A program made the position numbers and the translations under genes. A stretch of DNA of 22,572 bases. It comes from Desulfobacteraceae bacterium. Its GTDB lineage: Bacteria; Desulfobacterota; Desulfobacteria; Desulfobacterales; Desulfobacteraceae. Shown piece by piece: positions 7,346 to 14,717 of this stretch (the first letter of the stretch is position 1; every line of letters starts with the position of its first letter). Location of the stretch: positions 1-22,572 of the forward strand of contig DAOWDR010000254.1 of assembly GCA_030638935.1 (NCBI GenBank). The letters are read 5' to 3'. A model generated the notes under the pieces. It was not told the DNA's origin. It saw only the letters and a program-made list of their open reading frames with translations, and ran no database searches.

Positions 7346-7837
7346 TTAATTGTTATGGTGCCAGTTTCCCTGGCCCTGGCAACCTCTTTGGCCGCCTCTT
7401 TTTGACCCTTTGCCATGGCCTTGTCCATAACCTTTACCCATGCCAAGTTCCGGGGAGATTTTTTTTGCAGCCAGCTGAAAATCAATCTGTTTGTCTCTTA
7501 CCTGTTTTTGCAGGTCTGTGATTTCCTGGGATAATTTATCAAGTTTAGCTCTGTCAGGTTCAGATGTCTCCATGAGCATTCTCATTTCCTGTTGTTTTTG
7601 AAATTTTGCCGACCTTTGTTCATAGGTTTCATCAATGAATGTCTGACGAAGGGCGGTAAGATTATCTCTTTGTTCTTTGGACAGGTCATTAAAGGCAGGT
7701 TGACCTCCATATTGCGGACAGTCTTGATTATAACCTGAACCCATTCCCCTGCCTTTACCGGAACCCCATGCAAATACGTTTCCTGATACAAGTGTAACCA
7801 TGACTAATGAACTGATGATAATGATTGCTTTTTTCAT
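7346..7837 (-). CDS. ZraP/Spy-like periplasmic metal-stress protein
   Basis: A 163-residue protein with a signal peptide (MKK, hydrophobic core, likely cut after VFA at 23). A Gly-rich stretch and a Cys (NQDCPQ) follow. The helical centre matches the ZraP/CpxP/Spy pattern: LSKEQRDNLTALRQTFIDET, then SAKFQKQQEMRMLMETSEPD and LQKQVRDKQIDFQLAAKK. The tail is rich in Gly, Lys and His and has another Cys, suggesting metal binding. Family members are periplasmic chaperones or zinc-buffering proteins induced by envelope or metal stress. ATG 7837 was chosen because TGGAG lies just upstream; an in-frame TTG 12 nt earlier overlaps that site. A sigma-54 promoter lies just upstream, as for enteric zraP, which ZraR activates. 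Confidence 0.85.
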   Translation of the reverse strand: MKKAIIIISSLVMVTLVSGNVFAWGSGKGRGMGSGYNQDCPQYGGQPAFNDLSKEQRDNLTALRQTFIDETYEQRSAKFQKQQEMRMLMETSEPDRAKLDKLSQEITDLQKQVRDKQIDFQLAAKKISPELGMGKGYGQGHGKGSKRGGQRGCQGQGNWHHNN

Positions 7838-7897
7838 AATAAACTCCAATATTGTTTGTTAATTGATCCTTTTGATCATTTGTTGGGAAATAATATA

Positions 7898-7912
7898 GCA
7901 AAGGGTGTGCCA
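7898..7912 (-). promoter_or_regulatory. Sigma-54 promoter of the ZraP-like operon
   Basis: The minus strand reads TGGCAC-ACCCT-TTGCT. This is a full match to the -24/-12 consensus (TGGCAC, five bases, TTGC) with correct GG-to-GC spacing. The predicted start near 7886 leaves a leader of about 50 nt before the ZraP-like ATG. Transcription would need an NtrC-type activator, which is not in the window. Confidence 0.85.
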
Positions 7913-8140
7913 ATAAGAAAAATTTATTTCTAACATATTGAATGTACAATAAATAATTTAAAATTATACGGTAGAGAGATGTTTGTATTGATTCGGCGAA
8001 TTGTATACTTTTTACCCAGGCCAATGTATGCGGTGTATATAAATTATCCAGGAAAAAACAAGTATGATTGGATATATACCCTGAACCCAAGGGCATCCCT
8101 CCCACGGCCGATCCTGCAAACCACATTCTTTTGATAGCTC

Positions 8141-8170
8141 TTTACAACCCGATTACCGATCACGTATAAC
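8141..8170 (+). promoter_or_regulatory. Sigma-70 promoter of the first PilB/GspE gene
   Basis: TTTACA (8141-8146), an 18-nt spacer and TATAAC (8165-8170) match 5 of 6 bases in each box. They lie about 44 nt before the start codon. Confidence 0.55.
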
Positions 8171-8213
8171 ACTAAAGTAAGTTTAATCCTATTCCCCATG
8201 AGGTGAAACCAAT

Positions 8214-10052
8214 ATGCAGGATCAGACCAACCCAAAATTTTCTTCCACCAATATTTGTAAAGTCTTTATTTCTGCAAAATTAATTTCAAAAGACCAGGCA
8301 AAGGGATTGTTGACCAGGGAAAAAAAAATCAAAGAGATTCTGTGGAGCCGGGGAAAGGATAAATCCCTGACAGGTGAGGCCAAGAAAAGAGCTATCCGTC
8401 AGATATCATTTATAGATGTTGTTTTGTATTTAAAGATTGAGCGGTTTGATCAGCCGGGGAAGATTATTGATGAAGATTTGATATATAAGGCAATTGCTTC
8501 GGCCTTTCGCCTTGAATATATCAAAATTGATCCCTTAAAGCTGGAATTAAACCTTGTCACAGGCACCATTTCAAAATCCTTTGCCCTTAAACACCTTTTG
8601 CTGCCGTTAAAAGTGGAAGAAGGCAAGCTGGTGGTGGCTACCCCCGACCCCTTCAACTATGAGGCCATTAAGGATGTGGAAATGGTCTCAAAATTGAAAG
8701 TCAAACCCATTGTAAGTTCCAAGTCGGACATTAAAAAATTGATCAATGAGTTTTTTGGATTTCATTATTCCATTTCAGCGGCGGAAGATCTGTTTTCACA
8801 AAAAGGGGTTGACCTGGGGAATCTTGAACAATTTGTCAGCCTTTCCTCCCTGGATGAGATGCCTGCCACGGATCAGCATATTGTAAATGCGGTCAATCAT
8901 CTGTTCTCCTACTCCTTTGATCAAAAAGCCAGTGATATTCATATTGAACCAAAACGGGAAATCTGCCTGGTGAGAATGCGCATTGATGGTGCCCTCAATA
9001 CTGTATACAAACTGCCCAAAAAGCTTCATAATGCCGTGGTCAGCCGGATTAAAACCCTTTCCGGATTGGATATGGCCGAGAAAAGAAGACCCCAGGATGG
9101 CCGGATCAAAATGGGAAAGGGGGATACTGAGGTCGAAATCAGGGTCTCTACCATTCCCGTGGCCTTTGGGGAAAAGGTGGTCATGAGGATAATGGACCCG
9201 GATATCCTGTTCCAGGATCTGGAGATGCTGGGTTTTTTTAAGGATGATTTTGAACGGTATAAAAAGCTGATTGCAATGCCCTTTGGTATTGTCCTGGTGA
9301 CAGGTCCCACAGGTTCTGGAAAATCAACCACCCTCTATTCCAGTCTGCGTATGCTCTCTTCTCCCGAGGTGAATATCACCACCATTGAAGACCCCATTGA
9401 GATGGTCCATGAAGAGTTTAATCAGATTGCGGTACAGCCTGCCATTAACGTAACCTTTGGTTCTGTGTTGAGAAATATTCTCCGCCAGGACCCGGATATC
9501 ATAATGGTGGGTGAAATAAGGGATCTTGAAACTGCCCAGGCAGCGGTTCAGGCCGCCTTGACCGGGCATCTGGTTCTGTCCACCCTCCATACAAATGATG
9601 CGGTTTCAACTGTGTTTCGACTGCTGGACCTTGGGATTCCTCCCTATCTTGTCCATTCCTCCCTGAACGGCATTGTTGCCCAGCGCCTGGTCAGAAAAAT
9701 CTGTCCGGATTGTGTCCAGACTTTTGAAATGGATGCCAGGGAATTGGCAGATTTAGGGATTATTGTTCCCCAAAAAGGCAGTGTTATGCTTTCCCATGGG
9801 AAGGGATGTGCAAAATGCAGAAACACGGGCTATAGGGGGCGTACCGGAATTTATGAAATTCTTCCCTATTCCGAGTCCCTCAAACGTTTGACTTCCAATG
9901 ATGCCAGCCTGGATGATTTAAGGGGCAAAGCCGTTGAAGAAGGTTTGACCCTTCTTCGCCAGAATGGGATTAAAAAAATGCTGGAAGGTCAGACCACCTA
10001 CCAGGAGATTTTGCGGGTGACCTGGGATCAGTTTACCATATCTCCCGGGTAA
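8214..10052 (+). CDS. PilB/GspE-family secretion or pilus-assembly ATPase (first copy)
   Basis: A 612-residue protein. Residues 1-180 form the GspE/PilB N-terminal domain (LLLPLKVEEGKLVVATPDP). The ATPase core follows: ASDIHIEP, the Walker A box GPTGSGKST (364-372, K370), an Asp box around TTIEDPIE, Walker B in QDPDIIMVGEIRD and the His box LSTLHTND. The four-cysteine zinc module is C497/C500 and C532/C535. These hexameric cytoplasmic motors drive type IV pilus or type II secretion assembly. No other pilus or secretion gene lies beside it. The N-terminus lacks a clear RLG-type c-di-GMP motif, unlike the second copy at 15562-17418. GAGGTG 8 nt before the ATG is a good ribosome site. The 3' end overlaps the convergent LysM gene by 25 nt. 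Confidence 0.92.
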   Translation: MQDQTNPKFSSTNICKVFISAKLISKDQAKGLLTREKKIKEILWSRGKDKSLTGEAKKRAIRQISFIDVVLYLKIERFDQPGKIIDEDLIYKAIASAFRLEYIKIDPLKLELNLVTGTISKSFALKHLLLPLKVEEGKLVVATPDPFNYEAIKDVEMVSKLKVKPIVSSKSDIKKLINEFFGFHYSISAAEDLFSQKGVDLGNLEQFVSLSSLDEMPATDQHIVNAVNHLFSYSFDQKASDIHIEPKREICLVRMRIDGALNTVYKLPKKLHNAVVSRIKTLSGLDMAEKRRPQDGRIKMGKGDTEVEIRVSTIPVAFGEKVVMRIMDPDILFQDLEMLGFFKDDFERYKKLIAMPFGIVLVTGPTGSGKSTTLYSSLRMLSSPEVNITTIEDPIEMVHEEFNQIAVQPAINVTFGSVLRNILRQDPDIIMVGEIRDLETAQAAVQAALTGHLVLSTLHTNDAVSTVFRLLDLGIPPYLVHSSLNGIVAQRLVRKICPDCVQTFEMDARELADLGIIVPQKGSVMLSHGKGCAKCRNTGYRGRTGIYEILPYSESLKRLTSNDASLDDLRGKAVEEGLTLLRQNGIKKMLEGQTTYQEILRVTWDQFTISPG

Positions 10053-11068
10053 ATAGCCCTTTTGGAAGACAGAATCATGACAGTGGAGGCAATATCCTCT
10101 GTGTGTAGCACAATAAGTTTTCCTGAATTCAAAGGATCCAGAGGGACGGTGTTTTTGGCCTTCCTGGGCCATACCGAATCGGATCCGTCAAAAGCGGATC
10201 TGTTTTCCTGCAGAACAGAATAGATCTGGCCGGGCAGTATATTGTCTTGCTTGCCCTTGTTGATAAAGGCGATGGTATAATCATTAACCAAGACCGTATT
10301 ATCTTCAGAACAAATGATAGATGCTTCAATGGGATCAGGATTCTCCTGAACCGATAATACAGTGTCCCTGCTATAAAAGGCCATGATTTTGTCACCCACA
10401 TTTGCATCCCTATAGGAATTGGTGATAATGGCCGTGGCATAGTTGCCGGTGTGTTCAATCACCTTAATCTCTGCCTTGATCAGGTGTTTGATACCCGAAA
10501 ATACCTGGTTGTCGATTTTCTCTTTTATCTTTTCCGTGTCAAAAATTTGATAAATTTCCCCGGGCATCAGGCTGCCGATTCCTGTGGGATTGATATAAAT
10601 AATATCATTGGTTGACATCATCAGGTTTCCGTCTTTTTCCCTGATGATGTTTCCAAGACAGTTTTCAACATTTTTTTTGATAAATCCGATATGGCTCATT
10701 TCCTGGTAGGTAAAGGAAGGTGAGATTTGGGGCAGGGTTTTCATGGGTTCAGGCGGGGCTTTAACCACAGGTGCTTTGGGAGAAGTTTTTGATTTTAAAA
10801 AAATTTGAATTTTTTTCCCCGGGTATATCCAGTGTGGATTTTTGATATCCTTGTTCATTTCCCAGAGCCCGGGCCAGTCCCACTGGGAATTATAGAATTT
10901 TTGGGACAGGTCCCAGAGGGTATCCCCTTTTTTTATGGTATAGTAAAAACCTGACTCCTGAGCCGGTTCTAATTCACCTGACTCCTGGGCCCAGGTTGCG
11001 GGAAAAAAACTAAAAGTTAAAAATATAATGATGCCCGTGATATTTGCTACCCATTTGATTTTATACAT
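10028..11068 (-). CDS. Secreted LysM-domain protein
   Basis: A 346-residue protein with a signal peptide (KIK, hydrophobic core, likely cut after TWA at 27). A LysM domain spans about 42-90 (YYTIKKGDTLWDLSQKFY, then NPHWIYPGKKIQI), so it should bind peptidoglycan in the periplasm. A Pro/Lys linker follows, then about 230 residues with repeated beta-like segments such as LMPGEIYQIFDTEKIKEK and ILPGQIYSVLQENR. These resemble LysM-associated regions in other proteobacteria but I can give them no function. AAGGGGGT before the ATG is a strong ribosome site. It converges on the PilB-like gene and diverges from the HD-domain gene, with which it shares an overlapping promoter region. A link to pilus or secretion passage through the wall is possible but unproven. 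Confidence 0.85.
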   Translation of the reverse strand: MYKIKWVANITGIIIFLTFSFFPATWAQESGELEPAQESGFYYTIKKGDTLWDLSQKFYNSQWDWPGLWEMNKDIKNPHWIYPGKKIQIFLKSKTSPKAPVVKAPPEPMKTLPQISPSFTYQEMSHIGFIKKNVENCLGNIIREKDGNLMMSTNDIIYINPTGIGSLMPGEIYQIFDTEKIKEKIDNQVFSGIKHLIKAEIKVIEHTGNYATAIITNSYRDANVGDKIMAFYSRDTVLSVQENPDPIEASIICSEDNTVLVNDYTIAFINKGKQDNILPGQIYSVLQENRSAFDGSDSVWPRKAKNTVPLDPLNSGKLIVLHTEDIASTVMILSSKRAIYPGDMVN

Positions 11069-11105
11069 GCTACCCCCTTGATCTGCATTGGTCCTCTTTG
11101 AATAT

Positions 11106-11144
11106 CTTGACTTTATTTAACCGCCTGTTCTATAAAAAGTCAAG
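11106..11144. promoter_or_regulatory. Two antiparallel overlapping promoters within an inverted repeat
   Basis: CTTGACTTT (11106-11114) and AAAGTCAAG (11136-11144) are perfect inverted arms. Rightward promoter: TTGACT (11107-11112), 18 nt, TATAAA (11131-11136). Leftward promoter: TTGACT (plus 11138-11143), 17 nt, TTAAAT (plus 11115-11120). Each -35 box lies close to the other promoter's start site, so polymerase could bind only one at a time. They would serve the HD-domain/stator operon and the LysM gene. Confidence 0.55.
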
Positions 11145-11182
11145 AATTGTTACTCTAATACCTTAAAATTGGATGCAGAAAA

Positions 11183-11734
11183 ATGAAGCACATTGCCAAT
11201 TTGCTTTTTGAGATGAGAATGTTAAAGGATATTGCCCGGTCTGGTTATTCCTTTTTGGGATCGGGTAGTGAAAGTATTGCAGAACACAGTTTTACCATGG
11301 CATTTATTTGTTTTGTCATGTCAAAGCAGGATAGGGATATTGACGGGTCAAAACTTATGGCAATGGCTCTGTTGCATGATATTCCCGAAGCCCGGACCGG
11401 TGACCTTAACTATGTCCAGAAAAAATATACCACAATTAATGAAGCCAAAGCCATTTCACATTTGATAAATCCCCTTCCTTTTGGTAATGATATTTTATCC
11501 CTTATTGAGGAGTTTAATCTTGGTGAAACCATGGAGGCAAAACTTGCCAATGATGCTGATCAGCTTTCTTTTATTCTTGAATTGAAAAAACTTCAAGATA
11601 CAGGGGCCAGGTCTCCGGAAAAATGGCTGCCCCTTGTCATTGGGCGTATAAAAACCCAGATGGGCCGGCAGATGGCCCAAAGTATAATGGAAACCCAATG
11701 GGATGAGTGGTGGACAAATGATTATTCAGAATAA
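11183..11734 (+). CDS. HDDC2/YfbR-like HD-domain phosphohydrolase
   Basis: A 183-residue single-domain HD protein. The metal-binding pattern is complete: SIAEHSFTMA early, ALLHDIPEARTGDL in the middle and LANDADQL later, the signature of YfbR/HDDC2 5'-deoxynucleotidases. These cytoplasmic enzymes dephosphorylate deoxynucleoside monophosphates. The C-terminal MAQSIMETQWDEWW also fits the family. The ribosome site is weak. It is the first gene of a plus-strand run (26 nt before the HD-GYP-like gene, then motA and motB), so it may be transcribed with the stator, although its function has no evident motility role. Substrate is inferred from family only. Confidence 0.82.
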   Translation: MKHIANLLFEMRMLKDIARSGYSFLGSGSESIAEHSFTMAFICFVMSKQDRDIDGSKLMAMALLHDIPEARTGDLNYVQKKYTTINEAKAISHLINPLPFGNDILSLIEEFNLGETMEAKLANDADQLSFILELKKLQDTGARSPEKWLPLVIGRIKTQMGRQMAQSIMETQWDEWWTNDYSE

Positions 11735-11760
11735 TATGGGGAAATAGACCCAAGGAAACC

Positions 11761-13107
11761 ATGGACAAAGATCTCATATCCTTACTTTTTGTGGGCCATG
11801 AAAAAGCCCGGATAAAATTGTTTTCCAAGGCCAATGGATTTATAACTCATCTTTGGGCCAATGAAAAACAGGGTGCCCAAAAAGCAGGTGCAAAGCTTTT
11901 CGATATCGTTTTAATTGATAATTCTTCAACCATGGAACAAAGAGCATTACCCTCTTTTGAAGAATGGATAAAAGCCTTTGATAAAGTTAATTTTCGGTTT
12001 AAGCCGGTCTTTTTCCTGGGTGTGGATAAATACCCTGAATTTGAGCTACGGATGCAACTCCACGGATTTGGCTATGATGAATTCATTGTCCGTCCTCTTT
12101 CTGCAAGGGAAGTGTACAAGAGAGCAAGTATTTATCTCGAAAAGAAAAGTCTTGAGCAAAAACAGATTGCCCGGGAGCAGACCCTGGAAAAATCATTTCT
12201 ATACCTGGATAAATTTAAGAAGGAATTGAAAATTGTTAAAAGAGAGCTGATCCAGGAAAAAAACAGTCTGAACAATGCATTAAAACAGATCCATCACATG
12301 ACCCGTGAGCGCAGTCAGATGAAAAAATCCATAATGGTTATGAAAGAAAACCTTGGCCGGAATGTGAAGGGGTTTGAACGGCTTTTGTCAACTCTGATTA
12401 CAACACGGATTGAAGCAAACAGGGGGCATGCCGACAGGGTCGCCCATATCGCCTGTTTTATTGCAAAACAATTTGATTTTGATGAAAAAAAGTTGGAGGA
12501 TCTTCGAAAAGCTGCTATGTTGCATGAGCTAGGGCTTCTTTTCATGCCGGGTCAGGCATTTGAAAAAGAAGAAAAAGAATTCACAATTTATGAAAATAAT
12601 ATTTGGATTCAATATCCGGTAAAAGGGGCCGATCTTTTAACTGAATGCCAGGGATTTGAAGATAGTTCCCGGATGGTTAGGTCTTTAAATGAAAATTCCG
12701 ATGGAACAGGCTATCCCGACGGGTTGAAAAAAAGACTTATCCCTTTGGGGTCCCGGATACTAGCTGGTGCTGATGAGTTTGACAGATTGAAAGACAGGCC
12801 CGATATTCGTTCTCTTGAAGATTTGTTGGCAGCTCTTGAGACTATATCAGGTTCCCGGCTTGATCCCAGCATAGTTGGCTGGCTTGAAAAATATGCCGTG
12901 CTTTACATGGGATCAGACTCGCACCGGGTAAGGGGGGTAGGGGTTGAGCAGCTTGAACCAGGGATGAGGCTGGGAACGGCCTTGTTTACCTCCACCGGGA
13001 CCAAACTGTTTTCTGTGAATACAATGCTGACACAGGAATCAATTGATAAGATTATACAATATCACAGGGAGTACCCTGTTGATGAAACTGTTTACATAAA
13101 GGCTTAA
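11761..13107 (+). CDS. Receiver-like plus degenerate HD-GYP protein upstream of the stator genes
   Basis: A 448-residue protein. Residues about 1-125 resemble a response-regulator receiver (FDIVLIDNSS, then RPLSAREV where KP is usual). Residues about 130-200 are Lys/Glu-rich and probably coiled coil. Residues 205-370 follow the HD-GYP fold: GHADRVAHIACFIAKQF (H223), HELGLLF (H255, E256), YPVKGADLL and DGTGYPDGL. The phosphodiesterase ligand set is broken: HD is HE, the next His is Tyr in YPVKG, and HHE is LNE (309-311). The C-terminal 60 residues form the LEPGMRLGTALFTSTGTKL module common in HD-GYP proteins. It is more likely a c-di-GMP or partner-binding regulator than an active enzyme. The gap to motA is only 2 nt, so the product probably acts on the flagellar motor. 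Confidence 0.82.
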   Translation: MDKDLISLLFVGHEKARIKLFSKANGFITHLWANEKQGAQKAGAKLFDIVLIDNSSTMEQRALPSFEEWIKAFDKVNFRFKPVFFLGVDKYPEFELRMQLHGFGYDEFIVRPLSAREVYKRASIYLEKKSLEQKQIAREQTLEKSFLYLDKFKKELKIVKRELIQEKNSLNNALKQIHHMTRERSQMKKSIMVMKENLGRNVKGFERLLSTLITTRIEANRGHADRVAHIACFIAKQFDFDEKKLEDLRKAAMLHELGLLFMPGQAFEKEEKEFTIYENNIWIQYPVKGADLLTECQGFEDSSRMVRSLNENSDGTGYPDGLKKRLIPLGSRILAGADEFDRLKDRPDIRSLEDLLAALETISGSRLDPSIVGWLEKYAVLYMGSDSHRVRGVGVEQLEPGMRLGTALFTSTGTKLFSVNTMLTQESIDKIIQYHREYPVDETVYIKA

Positions 13108-13109
13108 GA

Positions 13110-13868
13110 ATGGACATTTCTTCGATTATTGGTGTTGTGGCTGGAATGGGATTTGTGGCGGGCACCATACTTATAGGCAGCAGTCTCATGATGTTTATCA
13201 ATATTCCGTCTGTTCTCATTGTTGTTGGAGGGACCATTTCCGCTACCATGATTGGCTACCCTTTGTCTGATTTTTTAGGTATGTTCAAAACCGGCATAAA
13301 AATTTTTATTTTTAAAATTGAAAAGCCCGAAGACATCATTGCCAATCTGGTTGAAATATCCAATAAGGCAAGGAAAGGGGGGCTGCTTTCCATAGAAGGT
13401 GATATCCAGTCTACACCCGACCCCTATCTTGCCCAGGCGCTTCAGATGACGGTGGATGGGGTTAAGACCGGGGATATTGCCGCCATCATGCAAAAAAAGA
13501 TGTCATTGACCAAAAAGGGACTAGACACAGGGGCGGATATTTTTTCCAGCATGGGTGCCTACGCACCTGCCTTTGGGATGATCGGAACCTTGATAGGTCT
13601 TGTACAGATGTTAGCCAATCTGGATGATCCTTCCTCCATAGGCCCCAAGATGGCCGTGGCCATGATCACCACCTTTTATGGTGCAGTTCTGGCCAATTTG
13701 TTTTTTATTCCCATGAGCGATAAACTGATGGGAAGAAATGAAGAAGAGATTACAAATATGAATATCATTTTTGAAGGGATACTCTCCATCAGGGAAGGTG
13801 AACATCCCAAACTAATGGAAGATAAGCTTAAGGTTTATATGGCAGGCGGCAAGGAAGAAAAAAAATAA
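13110..13868 (+). CDS. motA: Flagellar stator protein MotA/PomA
   Basis: A 252-residue protein with the four-helix layout of MotA/PomA: an N-terminal pair of helices (about 4-52), a cytoplasmic loop of about 95 residues, and a C-terminal pair (about 150-200) with APAFGMIGTLIGLVQML and AVAMITTFYGAVLANLFF. The length is that of PomA and short MotA proteins rather than E. coli MotA. With MotB it forms the membrane ion channel that turns the flagellum. AAAGG at the end of the preceding gene serves as the ribosome site, so it is translationally close to the HD-GYP-like gene. The MotB partner looks PomB-like, but whether the ion is sodium or proton cannot be settled here. Confidence 0.93.
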   Translation: MDISSIIGVVAGMGFVAGTILIGSSLMMFINIPSVLIVVGGTISATMIGYPLSDFLGMFKTGIKIFIFKIEKPEDIIANLVEISNKARKGGLLSIEGDIQSTPDPYLAQALQMTVDGVKTGDIAAIMQKKMSLTKKGLDTGADIFSSMGAYAPAFGMIGTLIGLVQMLANLDDPSSIGPKMAVAMITTFYGAVLANLFFIPMSDKLMGRNEEEITNMNIIFEGILSIREGEHPKLMEDKLKVYMAGGKEEKK

Positions 13869-13894
13869 TAAATTAGAAAAAAAGAGAATAGACC

Positions 13895-14704
13895 ATGGCC
13901 GATGAAACCGGAGCAGAAGCTGAAGAGGGGATTGTACTATCCCCACCGCCTGCTGAGGAAAAAAAGGGGGATGAGGGTTCACCTAAATGGATGGCCACCT
14001 TTGCCGATCTTGTAACCCTTTTGATGTGCTTTTTTGTTCTGCTCTTTGCCATGAGTACCACCCAGCAGGAGACCTACAAGGAGTTGGTACAATCTCTGCG
14101 AAGTGCCCTGGGTTCCCAGGCCGTGCCTGAGTCCGGCACCAGGGAAGGGCTGACAATGCATGCGGTCCCTTCTGAGGAACCTTCTGAAAACCAGCAGATA
14201 GACGAGTTGGGCGGTATGATTGAAAAAGAAATGGATGAGATTGTTTCAGAGATCAGGGAATTGGTATTGTTTAATAAGCTGGGCGGGGAAGTGAGTGTCA
14301 CAAAAACCGAAGAGGGGGTTGTCATAACCATGTCGGATTTGCTTCTTTTTGCCCAGGGAGGAACTCAATTGTCCGGAAAAGGGCTGGATATCCTTGAAAA
14401 GTTGGCATCTGTCCTATCCAAGCTTGCCTACCAGGTTAAGATAAAAGGGCATACGGACAGCGAGCCCATGTCTTCGGCTTTTTTCCCGTCGAATTGGGAA
14501 TTGTCCAGCGCCAGAGCATCCACCGTGGTACGACTATTGGTCCAAAACGGGGTGTCTCCCAAGTATATCTCAGCTGAAGGGTATGCCCAATACCACCCCG
14601 TGGCCACCAATGATACTGCACGGGGCAGGGCTAGAAATCGGCGGGTTGAAATTGTATATGAGCGGGATAGCATTGCCAGGCAATTTGCCGATTTTAAGAA
14701 TTGA
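13895..14704 (+). CDS. motB: Flagellar stator protein MotB/PomB
   Basis: A 269-residue protein. An acidic cytoplasmic N-terminus of about 30 residues precedes one membrane helix, PKWMATFADLVTLLMCFF, with the ion-binding aspartate D38. A periplasmic linker follows, then a C-terminal OmpA-like peptidoglycan-binding domain with IKGHTDSEP, NWELSSARAS and RNRRVEI. The helix, with its Cys and Phe-Phe, resembles PomB/MotS sodium-type stators more than E. coli MotB, a weak hint of sodium drive. It lies 26 nt after motA. The gene ends 13 nt before the convergent HDOD gene with no visible terminator between them. Confidence 0.94.
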   Translation: MADETGAEAEEGIVLSPPPAEEKKGDEGSPKWMATFADLVTLLMCFFVLLFAMSTTQQETYKELVQSLRSALGSQAVPESGTREGLTMHAVPSEEPSENQQIDELGGMIEKEMDEIVSEIRELVLFNKLGGEVSVTKTEEGVVITMSDLLLFAQGGTQLSGKGLDILEKLASVLSKLAYQVKIKGHTDSEPMSSAFFPSNWELSSARASTVVRLLVQNGVSPKYISAEGYAQYHPVATNDTARGRARNRRVEIVYERDSIARQFADFKN

Positions 14705-14717
14705 CTGGAACTATTTG

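Larger units (their letters stand above)
7838..8213. other. Intergenic region between divergent ZraP-like and PilB-like genes
   Basis: This 376-bp gap has no credible gene. On the minus strand it holds a sigma-54 promoter (7898-7912), and on the plus strand a sigma-70 promoter (8141-8170). Between them are small inverted repeats that could be enhancer sites: ATTCG-G-CGAAT at 7991-8001, about 80 nt upstream of the sigma-54 boxes, and GGTGTATAT (8032-8040) facing ATATATACC (8072-8080). TGATC-N5-GATCA lies at about 7864-7878, close to the inferred sigma-54 start site. The enhancer assignments are weak. Confidence 0.5.

Noticed and set aside
7321..7485. Upstream part of a 92-codon frame (TTG 7485) inside the ZraP-like gene
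   Set aside because: It is an out-of-frame shadow of the Gly/Lys-rich tail with a TTG start; only its last 34 codons, outside the gene, were kept as a weak finding.
7755..8126. 123-codon minus-strand open frame across the ZraP-like promoter
   Set aside because: It covers the sigma-54 promoter, overlaps the 5' end of the ZraP-like gene in another frame, starts without a ribosome site and has no protein-like pattern.
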